From CAZRIT01 sp964600225 (GTDB taxonomy: Bacteria; Bacillota; Clostridia; Christensenellales; CAG-138): a DNA stretch of 64,000 nucleotides. Below are positions 38,111 to 47,700 of this stretch, in pieces (the stretch's first letter is position 1; every line of letters begins with the position of its first letter). The translations under genes and the position numbers were made by a program. Location: contig CAZRIT010000006.1 of the NCBI GenBank assembly GCA_964600225.1, positions 1 to 64,000 on the forward strand, read 5' to 3'. The notes beneath the pieces were generated by a model. It was not told the origin of the DNA. It saw only the letters and a list, made by a program, of their open reading frames with translations, and did no database searches.

Positions 38111-39526
38111 CTAACGGAGGGTTTCGAGCTTAATCAGGTCGGTGCTGCCCGATTCGTTGCTGCTCGAACCGCCCGTGATGACAATGGTATCGCCGCTGTG
38201 AAGCTGCATGGCCTGCTTGGCGGCGGCAGCAGCGTGGTAGAACAGCACGTCGGTGGAGCGGAACTCCTCGCTCAGCCATGGCGTAACGGCCCAGGAAAGG
38301 GACAGCTTCATCCACACGCGCTTGTCGGTGGTCATGCCCACAATGCGGATGGGCGAACGGAAGCGGGATACCATGCGCGCCGTTCGCCCGCTGCGCGTGC
38401 AGACCACGATGGCGGCCACGTTGAGATCCACCGCCACGCCGCAGGTGGCGTGGGAGAGCGCGTCCATGGGATTGTGGATGATAAAATCGGTGTTTTTGAA
38501 CCGCTTGGCGTAATCGATGTTGTTTTCGGTGGTTTCGGCAATGCGGCTCATGGTGCGCACGGCCTCCACGGGGTACTTGCCCGCGGCGGTCTCGCCCGAT
38601 AGCATCAGCGCGCTGGTGCCGTCGTACACGGCGTTGGCCACATCGGAAATCTCCGCGCGCGTCGGGCGCGGGTTGGTGGTCATGGATTCGAGCATTTCGG
38701 TGGCGGTGATGGCGCGTTTGCCGATCATGCGGCAGGTTTTGAGCAGGTATTTCTGGATGGCGGGCAGCTCCTCGTAGGGAATCTCCACGCCCATGTCGCC
38801 GCGCGCGATCATGATGCCGTCGCTTTCGGCAATGATGGCCTTGATGTTGTCCACGCCCGATTGGTTTTCGATCTTGGCGATCAAATCGATATCGTCGGAG
38901 CCGTGTTCGTGCAAAAAGCGGCGGATATCCAGCAGGTTGTCGGGCGTGGAAACGAACGAGCAGGCGATAAAATCCACCTCCTGTTCGATGGCAAACAGCA
39001 GGTCGGCCTTGTCGTGATCGCTCAAATACGGGCGGGAAAACACCTTGCCCGGGAAGCTCATGCTCTTGCGGTCGGAGATCACGCCGCCGCAGTCCACGCG
39101 GCAATTTAGGCTCGTCTTCGTCTTTTCGACGACCGTAAAGCGCAGCAGGCCGTTGTTGACCGATATCTGCGCGCCCACGTCCAGCTCGTCGATCATTTGC
39201 GGATAGGAGACCGAAACGCGGGTGGCGTCGCCAACCACCGTTTCGGACGTAAAGGAAAAGGTCGCCCCGTCGGCCAGCGCGGCCTTGCCCTTGGAAAACG
39301 TGCCCACGCGGTATTCGGGCCCCTTGGTATCGAGCATGATGGCAATGGGCAGGCCGAGCTTTTCCCGCACGGCCTTGATGCGGTCCATGGTCAGCTTGTG
39401 CGCCTCGTGCGTGCCGTGGGACATGTTGCAGCGCGCCACGTTCATGCCCGCAAGGGCCATCTCGGTCAGGGTCTGTTCGTTATCGCAGGCAGGGCCCACG
39501 GTGCAGATGATTTTTGTACGTTTCAT
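38111..39526 (-). CDS. pyk: Pyruvate kinase
   Basis: A 471-residue glycolytic enzyme transferring phosphate from PEP to ADP. The start KRTKIICTVGPACDN, the active-site block DLIAKIENQSGVDNIKAI and the MIARGDMGVEIP and ITATEMLESM motifs are canonical. The C-terminal allosteric domain ends in VITGGSSSNESGSTDLIK. It lacks the extra PEP-utiliser domain present in Bacillus enzymes. The ATG at 39526 is set by GAGAGGAG. Confidence 0.97.
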   Translation of the reverse strand: MKRTKIICTVGPACDNEQTLTEMALAGMNVARCNMSHGTHEAHKLTMDRIKAVREKLGLPIAIMLDTKGPEYRVGTFSKGKAALADGATFSFTSETVVGDATRVSVSYPQMIDELDVGAQISVNNGLLRFTVVEKTKTSLNCRVDCGGVISDRKSMSFPGKVFSRPYLSDHDKADLLFAIEQEVDFIACSFVSTPDNLLDIRRFLHEHGSDDIDLIAKIENQSGVDNIKAIIAESDGIMIARGDMGVEIPYEELPAIQKYLLKTCRMIGKRAITATEMLESMTTNPRPTRAEISDVANAVYDGTSALMLSGETAAGKYPVEAVRTMSRIAETTENNIDYAKRFKNTDFIIHNPMDALSHATCGVAVDLNVAAIVVCTRSGRTARMVSRFRSPIRIVGMTTDKRVWMKLSLSWAVTPWLSEEFRSTDVLFYHAAAAAKQAMQLHSGDTIVITGGSSSNESGSTDLIKLETLR

Positions 39527-39576
39527 ATCGGGTCGCTCCTCTCGCCGCAAAATCGGCAAACATGGCATATCACCAT

Positions 39577-39603
39577 TTTATACCAAGCATCGAACGGAAA
39601 CAA
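39577..39603 (-). promoter_or_regulatory. pyk promoter
   Basis: Minus strand TTGTTT, 15 bases, TATAAA preceded by TGG (extended -10). Confidence 0.5.
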
Positions 39604-39630
39604 CACGGGATTTTTGCACGAAAACTATCG

Positions 39631-39659
39631 TTGCCGCCAAAAGCGAACGATGCTATACT
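39631..39659 (+). promoter_or_regulatory. Promoter of the methyltransferase-rluA-tcdA operon
   Basis: TTGCCG, 17 bases, TATACT, about 40 bases before the methyltransferase start. Confidence 0.7.
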
Positions 39660-39697
39660 TTCCTTAGCGGCCGCGCCGCCGAGGGAGGAGAATGCGC

Positions 39698-40549
39698 ATG
39701 TATGTAAGCAGCGCCTGGAAGGACTTTGCCGTGCTCGACGCGGGCAACGGCATGAAGCTGGAACGCTGGAAGGACGTGACGCTGCTGCGCCCTGATCCGC
39801 TGGCCGTGTGGCCCATGGGCGAGCAGCGCGCCGACGCCGTCTACAACCGTTCCAACAAGGGCGGCGGCAACTGGACCTACAACCGCGCGCTTCCCGAGAG
39901 CTGGCGCGTCGGCTACGGCGACCTGACGTTCATCGTACGGCCCACGGGCTTTAAGCATACGGGGCTGTTCCCCGAGCAGGCGGTCAACTGGGACTGGATG
40001 CGCGAACGATTGGACGATTGGCAGCGGCAGTACCGCAGGCAGCCCAAGGTGCTCAACCTCTTTGCGTATACGGGCGGCGCCACGCTGGCGTGCGCGCGCG
40101 CGGGCGCGGCGGTGACGCATGTGGACGCGGCCAAGGGCATGGTGCAGTGGGCCAAGGACAACGCCTCGGCCAACGGGCTCTCGGGCGCGCCCATCCGCTA
40201 CATTGTGGATGACTGCATCAAGTTTGTCAAAAGGGAGCTGCGCCGCGGCAGCCGCTACGAGGGCATCGTCATGGACCCGCCAAGCTACGGGCGCGGCCCG
40301 TCGGGCGAAACCTGGAAGCTGGAGAACGATCTGTACGCGCTGGTGAAGGACTGCGCAAGGCTGATCAGCCTCGATCCCGCGTTCTTTTTGATCAATTCCT
40401 ATACCACAGGGCTGTCGGCAAGCGTGCTGGGCAACGTGTTGCGCGTGGCCATGCCCGAGGGCGCGGCCGAGGCCGATGAGGTGGGCCTGCCCATCCGCCG
40501 CGGCGGGCTGCTGCTGCCGTGCGGGGCCAGCGGCAGGTGGACGCCGTGA
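39698..40549 (+). CDS. Class I SAM-dependent RNA methyltransferase (RlmI/RlmL-K-like)
   Basis: A 283-residue Rossmann methyltransferase. The SAM-binding motif VLNLFAYTGGATLACARAGA near residue 116 and the catalytic-type MDPPSYGRGP near 193 match 23S rRNA m5C/m2G methyltransferases, but it lacks the PUA domain of RlmI. FPEQAVNWDW precedes the fold. The second of two ATGs is preferred because GGAGG is then 9 bases away. The stop overlaps the next start (GTGA). Confidence 0.85.
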   Translation: MYVSSAWKDFAVLDAGNGMKLERWKDVTLLRPDPLAVWPMGEQRADAVYNRSNKGGGNWTYNRALPESWRVGYGDLTFIVRPTGFKHTGLFPEQAVNWDWMRERLDDWQRQYRRQPKVLNLFAYTGGATLACARAGAAVTHVDAAKGMVQWAKDNASANGLSGAPIRYIVDDCIKFVKRELRRGSRYEGIVMDPPSYGRGPSGETWKLENDLYALVKDCARLISLDPAFFLINSYTTGLSASVLGNVLRVAMPEGAAEADEVGLPIRRGGLLLPCGASGRWTP

Positions 40550-41838
40550 GCGGTTTTGTCCCCCGCATACTGTACGAGGATAACCATCTGCTCGTCGTCG
40601 AAAAGCCCGTCAACATGCCCGTGCAGGCGGACAGCTCGGGCGATGCGGATTTGTTGAACGCGCTGAAGGCCTATCTGCGGGAAGCGTATCATAAACCGGG
40701 CGAGGCGTACCTTGGGCTGGTGCACCGCCTCGATCGCCCCGTGGGCGGCGTGATGGTGTTTGCAAAAACCAGTAAGGCCGCCGCGCGGCTGACCGATCAG
40801 TTCCATGGTAACCGCGCCAACAAGCGCTATGCGGCGGTCGTTACGGGCGAGGCGGCCTCGGAGGCGACGCTGACCGATTGGCTGCTCAAGGACGAGGCCA
40901 CGTTCTCCTCCGCCGTGGTGCCGCCCGAGACGGCGGGCGCTAAGCGCGCCATGCTGCGCTACAGCCGTTTGGCGCGCGTTGACGGGCGCACGCTGCTGGA
41001 TGTGGAGCTGTTTACGGGCAGACCGCACCAAATCCGCGTGCAGTTGTCGCATGCGGGGCTGCCCATCGTCAACGACATGCGCTATAACCCCGCTGCGAGC
41101 AAGGGCGCGCAGATTGCGCTGTGGTCGTATGCGCTGACGCTGTTTCACCCGACGCTCAACGAGCGCATGACGTTTACCTGCCTGCCCGCGGACGCGGCGT
41201 TTCAGCCGTTTGCCGCGGCCGTTGCCATGCTGCCCGCGTGTTCGGTGTGCCGCGGGGTGTACATGGACGACGACATGCTCGTGGTGGATAAAAACGCGGG
41301 CGTGGAGAAGGAGGGCGACCTGACCGTGCAGCTACAGACGCTGTTTGGCGAGGCGTACCCCGTGCATCGGCTGGACGCCAACACGCTGGGGCTTTGCGTA
41401 TTTGCAAGGAACGAGCGCGCAGCGGAGCGGTTGGAACAGCAGTTTCGCACGCATGCGTTGACAAAGATTTATCATGCCGTGGTGCTTGGGCACCCGCCTG
41501 CGGGCGACGGGCTGGTGCACTGGCTCAAAAAGGACGCCGACGCGGCCGTGGTGCGCGTGTGCGCCGAGGGCGCGGTGGGCGCAAAAAGGTGCGAATTGGC
41601 CTACCGCACCCTTGCCGCCGACGGCGAACGGACGCTGCTGGAAATCAATCTGCTGACGGGCCGTACCCACCAGATCCGCGTGCAGATGGCGGCGGTGGGC
41701 TGCCCCGTGCTGGGCGACGATAAATACGGCGACCGCGCGGCCAACAAGCGCTTCGGCGTCAAAACGCAGCAGCTGTTGTCCAAACGGCTGATCATCAACG
41801 GCCAAACGTTTGAAAGCCAACGGGAGCTCAGCCTATGA
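40546..41838 (+). CDS. Double-domain RluA family pseudouridine synthase
   Basis: A 430-residue protein with two complete RluA catalytic domains. Domain 1 (about 1-215) has VVEKPVNMPVQAD, catalytic Asp63 in VHRLDRPVGG and FTGRPHQIRVQL. Domain 2 (about 235-430) has VVDKNAGVEKEG, catalytic Asp277 in VHRLDANTLG and LTGRTHQIRVQM. Both keep the Arg-Leu-Asp motif, so both may be active, isomerising uridines in rRNA or tRNA. A normal RluA protein has one such domain. A GTG start overlaps the upstream stop, and the end overlaps tcdA by 4 bases. Confidence 0.9.
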   Translation: MSGFVPRILYEDNHLLVVEKPVNMPVQADSSGDADLLNALKAYLREAYHKPGEAYLGLVHRLDRPVGGVMVFAKTSKAAARLTDQFHGNRANKRYAAVVTGEAASEATLTDWLLKDEATFSSAVVPPETAGAKRAMLRYSRLARVDGRTLLDVELFTGRPHQIRVQLSHAGLPIVNDMRYNPAASKGAQIALWSYALTLFHPTLNERMTFTCLPADAAFQPFAAAVAMLPACSVCRGVYMDDDMLVVDKNAGVEKEGDLTVQLQTLFGEAYPVHRLDANTLGLCVFARNERAAERLEQQFRTHALTKIYHAVVLGHPPAGDGLVHWLKKDADAAVVRVCAEGAVGAKRCELAYRTLAADGERTLLEINLLTGRTHQIRVQMAAVGCPVLGDDKYGDRAANKRFGVKTQQLLSKRLIINGQTFESQRELSL

Positions 41839-42533
41839 ACCCCATGCAGGAACGCACCGTGCGGCTCGTTGGCGAGGCCAAGTTCGAGCGCTTGCAGCAG
41901 AGCCTTGTGACGGTGGTGGGCATCGGCGGCGTGGGCGGGCACTGCATCGAGGCGCTTGCGCGCGCGGGCGTCGGGCGGCTGCACATGGTCGATTATGATA
42001 CGGTGGCGCCGAGCAACCTCAACCGCCAGCTTGTGGCCACCAAGGCGACCATTGGCATGAAGAAGACCGAGGCCATGCTTCGGCGCGTCCGGGCCGTTTC
42101 CGATTGCGCGGCGACCGTGGCCGATGTGTTTGTCAGCGACGATACCGTGCAGGACGCCGTGCCGCAGGGTACGGATTTTATCGTGGACGCGGTGGACTCC
42201 CTTGCGGGCAAGGTGGCGCTGGCGGCCTACGCCAATGAGCACGGCATCCCCATCGTCTCCTGCATGGGCGCGGGCAACCGCCTGGACCCGACGGGCTTTA
42301 CCGTGATGGATCTCTTCGATACCAAGGATTGCCCGCTGGCGCGCAGGATGCGGCAGGCGCTCAGACGGCTGGGTATCCGAACGCTGCCTGTGGTGTGCTC
42401 CGTGGAAACGCCCGCCGTCAAGGCGACGGATGGCGTCATCGGCAGCCTCGCGCCCGTTACGGCCGCGGCGGGGCTGTGCCTGGCGGGGTATGTGCTTAAC
42501 CGATTGATGGAACATGCGGATTCGACAATGTAA
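41835..42533 (+). CDS. tcdA: tRNA threonylcarbamoyladenosine dehydratase TcdA
   Basis: A 232-residue E1-like ATP-dependent enzyme that cyclises t6A37 in tRNA to ct6A. It has the nucleotide motif VVGIGGVGGHCIEALARAG near residue 27, YDTVAPSNLNRQ, and DAVDSLAGK, then MGAGNRLDP. CSVETP carries a conserved C-terminal Cys. Its start overlaps the rluA stop (ATGA). Together with mtaB elsewhere in this window it acts on the same tRNA position. Confidence 0.93.
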   Translation: MNPMQERTVRLVGEAKFERLQQSLVTVVGIGGVGGHCIEALARAGVGRLHMVDYDTVAPSNLNRQLVATKATIGMKKTEAMLRRVRAVSDCAATVADVFVSDDTVQDAVPQGTDFIVDAVDSLAGKVALAAYANEHGIPIVSCMGAGNRLDPTGFTVMDLFDTKDCPLARRMRQALRRLGIRTLPVVCSVETPAVKATDGVIGSLAPVTAAAGLCLAGYVLNRLMEHADSTM

Positions 42534-42861
42534 ATCCCGCGCCTGAAAAAACGGCCGACAGCAAGCGCTTCCGCCCCGCTTTTCCGCTCGGAAAACGGGG
42601 CTTTTCTTGTGCATTCTTTAGAGAGCCGTCCGATCGATTGCCCATTTGGAAAACAAGATATTGTATACTACCCGATAAACAGCCACAACATCTATCGGTT
42701 CGCGCGCAAAAATTAGCGAACGCTGGTGTTTCCAAACGGTTCACCAAACTTCGCGTTCACCTCGACAAAAGCCGTCCGATTCCACCCCTACCCACGCGGT
42801 GAAAGCACATGTACAATCGTAACTGCAGTTTGAAAGCAGATCGAAAAATGAGGGGGTAACA
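42534..42861. promoter_or_regulatory. tcdA-spo0A spacer with terminator and candidate 0A box
   Basis: This 328-base gene-free stretch contains a hairpin at 42573-42606 and a TATACT hexamer at 42664-42669 (TTGCCC lies 20 bases upstream, a poor spacing). TTTTGTCGAG lies on the minus strand at 42761-42770, one base from the Spo0A box TTTTGTCGAA. The spo0A ribosome site is AGGGGG at 42851. I see no convincing sigma-H promoter. Confidence 0.45.
42573..42606 (+). terminator. Terminator after tcdA
   Basis: GCCCCGCTTTTCC pairs with GGAAAACGGGGC around a short loop, then TTTTCTTG. Confidence 0.75.
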
Positions 42862-43647
42862 ATGATGTCCGGGTTTCGTGTACTGGTTGTGGATGACAAT
42901 GTCAGCTTTTGTGAATCGCTTCGCGGGTACTTCACCGCTGAGGAAAAGATTGCCGCGGTGGATACGGCGTTTGATGGCAGGGACGCCTTGGACAAGCTCA
43001 AGGCGAACAAGTACGATATCCTGCTGTTGGATTTGATCATGCCGCATGTGGACGGGCTTGGGGTGCTGGAGCAGATGAAGCACGTCTGCCCCGATGCGCC
43101 GCCCGCGGTGATTGTGGTATCGGCCATGCGCAACGAATCCATGGTGCGCCGCTGCTGTGCGCTGGGCGCGCGGTATTTCATGGTCAAGCCCGTGGAGGCG
43201 GATGCGCTGCTCAAGCGTGCCCTGGAAATGGTGCAGACCGAAAACACGACGGGCGGGCTGGTCAACTACGCGCAGCCGCCGCGCTCGCTGGATGAAAAGA
43301 TTACGTCGGTGTTCCTGGTGGCGGGCATTCCCGCGCATATCAAGGGGTATCACTACCTGCGCGAGGGCATCCGCATGGTGTATTACAACCCCGCGCTCAT
43401 CAACCGCATCACCAAGGAGCTGTACCCGGGCATTGCCAAAAGGTTTGGCACGTCGGCCAGCAAGGTGGAGCGCGCCATCCGCCATGCCATCGAGGTGGCG
43501 TGGACGCGCGGCAAGATTGAAAACCTCAACGCGCTGTTTGGGTACAATGTGTACGGCAAAAACGACAAGCCCACCAACGGGGAATTCATCGCACTGGTGG
43601 CGGACAAGCTTTTGATGGAGGAACAGGCGCGCGAAAAGGCCGTCTGA
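42862..43647 (+). CDS. spo0A: Sporulation master regulator Spo0A
   Basis: A 261-residue response regulator. The receiver domain (about 5-120) has the acidic pair DD at 11-12, phospho-acceptor Asp57 in LLLDLIMPHVDG and Lys in FMVKPVE. The C-terminal Spo0A-specific DNA-binding domain has AGIPAHIKGYHYLREGI, AKRFGTSASKVERAIRHAIE and a final helix KPTNGEFIALVADKLL. When phosphorylated it switches on sporulation by binding 0A boxes. spoIVB, its usual upstream neighbour, is absent here. Presence suggests a spore former or recent descendant. Confidence 0.97.
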   Translation: MMSGFRVLVVDDNVSFCESLRGYFTAEEKIAAVDTAFDGRDALDKLKANKYDILLLDLIMPHVDGLGVLEQMKHVCPDAPPAVIVVSAMRNESMVRRCCALGARYFMVKPVEADALLKRALEMVQTENTTGGLVNYAQPPRSLDEKITSVFLVAGIPAHIKGYHYLREGIRMVYYNPALINRITKELYPGIAKRFGTSASKVERAIRHAIEVAWTRGKIENLNALFGYNVYGKNDKPTNGEFIALVADKLLMEEQAREKAV

Positions 43648-44230
43648 CGATATGCCCGTCCGTTGGCACGGTTGGTTCCCGCTCGCAACGGCAACATTGC
43701 TTAACGGCCCTCGGACGGGCAAAAACACCCTTGCGCCGTGCATCGGCGCACGCGCTTTGCAGCTTCCCTCCCACGGCCTGCAAGGCAATCCCCCGGATGC
43801 GTATGGCGGCGCTGAGCCCATCGGAAAACCGATTCCGATGCAAGCGCCGCCGCATCGAACCGCCGCGATCGTGCATGCAAACAAGCGGTATGCGTGCATG
43901 AGGGATGTTTGAAATTGTGGCAATATACGTCATGTTCAGACAATCGAAACAATTTATACACATCCAAAAAGCCCAAAAATGCCCGATACTGTGGACAACA
44001 CGGTGGATAATGTGGATAAAACGGACCAAAAGCCAACCCAAAATCATCCTGCATACGATGCATAATTAAACGCGAACGCTCGTTTGGCGTGCTTTGGCGT
44101 ATGCAAAAATGCGCTGCAAACACGGTGGGCGCATAGAAAAAAGGAAGTGGCGCGGCTGCCCCGCACGCTGTTCAAGCGCGGGTCGATATGATAAAATGAC
44201 GGTATCATAGATCGATGCGGAGGGGACGAC
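43648..44230. other. Gene-free region after spo0A
   Basis: 583 bases without a supportable gene. Small frames here lack ribosome sites and family features. The first half is GC-rich, with a 9-bp inverted repeat (43654-43662 / 43712-43720). The second half turns AT-rich and contains the DnaA-box cluster. GATAAAAT-like hexamers near 44190 probably promote thpR. Confidence 0.6.
43954..44019. other. DnaA-box cluster outside oriC
   Basis: Four 9-mers within 66 bases match TTATCCACA: TTATACACA at 43954-43962 (plus, one mismatch), and on the minus strand TTGTCCACA (43990-43998, one mismatch), TTATCCACC (44002-44010, one mismatch) and a perfect box at 44011-44019. The last three are in the same orientation with 3- and 0-base gaps. 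Confidence 0.75.
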
Positions 44231-44755
44231 ATGCGCCTGTTTATTGCCATACCGCTGCCCACGGATGTGCGCCGCACGGCGGCCGCGGCGCAGGCGGCGC
44301 TTGTTGCGCATGGCGCCAAGGGGCGCTTTGTCCCAAGCGAAAACTTTCATATTACATTGCATTTTATCGGCGAAAGCGAGGCGCTGACGGAGGCGGTGGC
44401 GGCCATGCACTTGGCGGCGCGCGATATCCGTCCGTTTGTGCTGCGGCTGGGCGGCTACGGCGGCTTTGGCGGCAAAAAGGGCAAAACGGCGTTTCTTTCC
44501 GTCTCCTGCGACAGCGGAGAGCTGGACCGCCTGTACGAATCGCTCGAGAGCGCGCTGTGGGAGCAGGGCTTTGCGGGTAACCGCGGCCGCTTATCGCCGC
44601 ACGTCACGCTGGGACGCAACGTACAGCGGGACGAGGGCTTTGCCGCCCCCGCGGCCAACGCGGCGTTTACGGCGGGCTCGATTGTTTTGTACGAAAGCCG
44701 CGCCGTCCCGGGCAGGATGCAGTACCTGCCGCTGCACACGGAGAAGCTGACATGA
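44231..44755 (+). CDS. thpR: RNA 2',3'-cyclic phosphodiesterase ThpR (2H family)
   Basis: A 174-residue 2H phosphoesterase acting on 2',3'-cyclic RNA ends. The two HxT motifs are HITLHFIGE near residue 40 and HVTLGR near 124. The start MRLFIAIPLP is typical. GGAGGGG precedes the ATG, and the stop overlaps addB by 4 bases, so it heads the addBA operon. Confidence 0.92.
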   Translation: MRLFIAIPLPTDVRRTAAAAQAALVAHGAKGRFVPSENFHITLHFIGESEALTEAVAAMHLAARDIRPFVLRLGGYGGFGGKKGKTAFLSVSCDSGELDRLYESLESALWEQGFAGNRGRLSPHVTLGRNVQRDEGFAAPAANAAFTAGSIVLYESRAVPGRMQYLPLHTEKLT

Positions 44756-47700
44756 TCGCGCGATTAAAGGTGCTGGCGGGCCGCGCGGGCACGGGCAAGA
44801 GCGACGCGCTGTTTGCCGCGCTGGAGCGGGATCGGCAAAACGGCGTGCGCTCGGTTTTGATTGTGCCCGAACAGAGCACGTTTGAGGCCGAACGCGTGCT
44901 GGCGGATCGGCTGGGCGGGCTCATCGGCGTGCAGGTGCTCTCATTCGGGCGGCTTTGCGAAAGGGTGCTTTCGCAGCACGGCCACACGCGGGCGTTTTTA
45001 TCGCAGCAGGGGTACGATATGGTCATCCGCCGCGCGTGCATGCTGCATCGGGCGGAGCTGACCATATTCGGGCAGGCGGCGCAAAAGACGGGCTTTGCCG
45101 CGACGCTCAGGGAGATATTCTCCGCCTGCAAGCGCGCGTCGATCACGCCCGAGGATCTTGCCAACGCCATCCGAAAGCTGCCAAGCGATGCGATGCTGAC
45201 CCATAAGCTTTGCGATATTCGGTTACTGTATCAGGAGACCGAAACCTACCTGTCCTCGCGGTATCTGACCGAGGACGATGCGCTGCACGCGGCCTGTCGG
45301 CTGCTGCCCAATTCCTTTCTGTCCGACGTGCCTATCTATATCGATGGAATCGACCGCCCGAGCAGGCGGCTGTTTGAGCTGATCGGGGCGCTGATGGAGA
45401 CCGCGTCCGATATGACGGTGACGCTGCGCATGGATATGGACGGTGCGAACAGCGGCGCGGACGACGGCGACCTGTTTGGCCCCGATTGGAACGTGTACCG
45501 TGCGTTATCGGAGCTGGCTGCCAAGCGCGGCGTCCGGGTAGAACCCGTGCCCATGCGCGCCTATACCAAAAAGCTGCCGCCGAGCTTACGGCATCTGGAG
45601 CAGCACCTGTTTGCGTTTTCCACGGCAAGGTTTGTCTCCGATGCGTCCGCAATCACGGTATTCGGCGCGACCGACCGCCGCGTCGAGGCGGAAGCGCTGG
45701 CAAGGGAAATTCTGCGAAAGGCCCGCGCGGGCGTGCGGTTTCGGGAGATGGCGGTGATCGTATCCGATATGGATGCGTACGCGGGGCTGATCGAGCGAGC
45801 GTTTCAGGCCAATGGCATTGCGGTATTCTTCGATCGCAAGCGGCCGCTGACGGGGCATGCCGCCATCGATGCGGTGCTGTCGGCCATGCGCGCGGCGACA
45901 GGCGGCTACGCGGCCGCCGATGTGCTGCGACTGGCCAAAACGGGCTATGCCAACGTATCCGAGGACGACGCGGAGGAGCTGGAATTATACCTCCTGCGCA
46001 CGGGCGTGCGCGGCAGCGGCTTGACAAAACCGTTCACCCGCGGCGAGCCCTCGGCGGCGGCCGAGCGCGCGCGATGCGCCCTGGTGGAACCGCTGGAAAG
46101 GCTGCGCGAGGGGCTTACGGCCAAAAGCATACGCGATAAAACGCTTGCGCTGTACGCGTATTTGAACGATATCGGGCTGGAGCGGCAGCTAGGCGACCGC
46201 GCGGAGGCGCTGCTGCGGGCCGAGCGCATCCCGCTGATGGAGGAGCACGCGCAGGTGTGGAACCTGCTGACCGCGCTGATGGATCAATTGGTGACGATCC
46301 TTGGCGATCAGGAGCTTGTGCGCGCGGACTATCAAAGGCTGCTGGAGGAGGGCTTGAGCGGCGTGGGCATTGGCGTCATCCCCGATACGGCCGACGCAGT
46401 GCTGCTGGGCGACGCACAGCGCACGCGTTCCCGCTCGGTCAAAGCGCTGTTTGTGGTGGGCGCCAACGAGGGGCTTTTGCCCCGCGCGCGCACCGACGAT
46501 GGGATCATCGACGATGCGGAGCTGACCCAACTGGAGGCAACGGGCCTGACGGCGTGGGGCAGGAGCGGCGCGCAATCGGATATGGATCGGCTCGATCTGT
46601 ACACAGCGCTGAGCAAGGCCAAGTCGTCCCTGTACGTCAGCTACGCGCTCACCGCCGATGGCGCGGAGCAGGCGCCATCGACGTTGGTGACAAGGCTTTT
46701 GACGCTGTTTCCGAATTGCGTGCGCGGCACGGATTTGGAGCAGGATGACGAGCTGCCGCTCAACGAGAGCGCGGGCTTAAGGCTGCTCACAAAGCTCATG
46801 CGCGCGTATGCCGACGGCGAAGCGGATGCAAGGCTGCTGTCGCCGCTTATGCACTGCCTCAGGCAGCGCCCGCAGTACAGGGTGCGCGTGCGCCGCATGG
46901 AGCAGGCGGGGCAGCGGCGCGACGATGCGGCGGGGCTGGGCAAGGCGCTTTCCCACGCGCTGTACGGCGACAGGCTGCGCATGAGCGCCAGCCGATTGGA
47001 GCAGTTCAACCAATGCCCGTTCAAGCACTTTGTGCGCTACGGCTTGCAGGCGGCGGACAAGCGGGAGTTTACCGAGCGCGCCATCGATCTGGGCACGTTC
47101 TATCACGATGCGCTCAACGCCTTTTTGCGGCACATTCTGGATACGGGCGCGGATATCGGCGGCATGACGGAGGCCGAGGCCGACGCCGCAATCGATCTGG
47201 TGCTGCCCGCGGTGATTGCCAGCCACAACGGCGGGATATTCCTGCATGCGCCAAGGCTCGGCGCAACGCTGTTTTTGATTGTGAATGCGGTCAAGAGCGC
47301 CGCGCGCGCCATACTGCGCCAGATGCAGGCGGGTGCGTTTACGCCGCTGGGGGCCGAGGTGCGCTTTGGCGAGGGGCAGGCGTTTCCGCCGATTACGCTG
47401 ACGCTTGCCGACGGCGCAACGGCGTATCTTTCGGGCGTCATCGACCGCGTGGACGCCGCCGATACGCCCGACGGGCGCATGATGCGCATTGTGGACTACA
47501 AGCTGGGCAATCGGGATTTCGATTTTTCGGGGATACTGCACGGGCTGACGCTGCAGCTTCCGCTGTACCTGGCCGCCGCCATGCAAGGTGGCGACGCGGC
47601 GGGCATGTACTACATGCCGCTGCGGATGGAGCATGTGCCCGAGGGCGAGGATGTATTGGCCGCGGCGAAGGAGGCGTTTCGGCTGCGCGGGCTGACGCTA

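Noticed and set aside
43654..43720. Inverted repeat after spo0A as a terminator
   Set aside because: The stem is followed by A's, not T's, on the plus strand and the loop is about 49 bases.
43652..43912. 86-codon frame after spo0A
   Set aside because: No ribosome site, no family features, and composition unlike coding neighbours.
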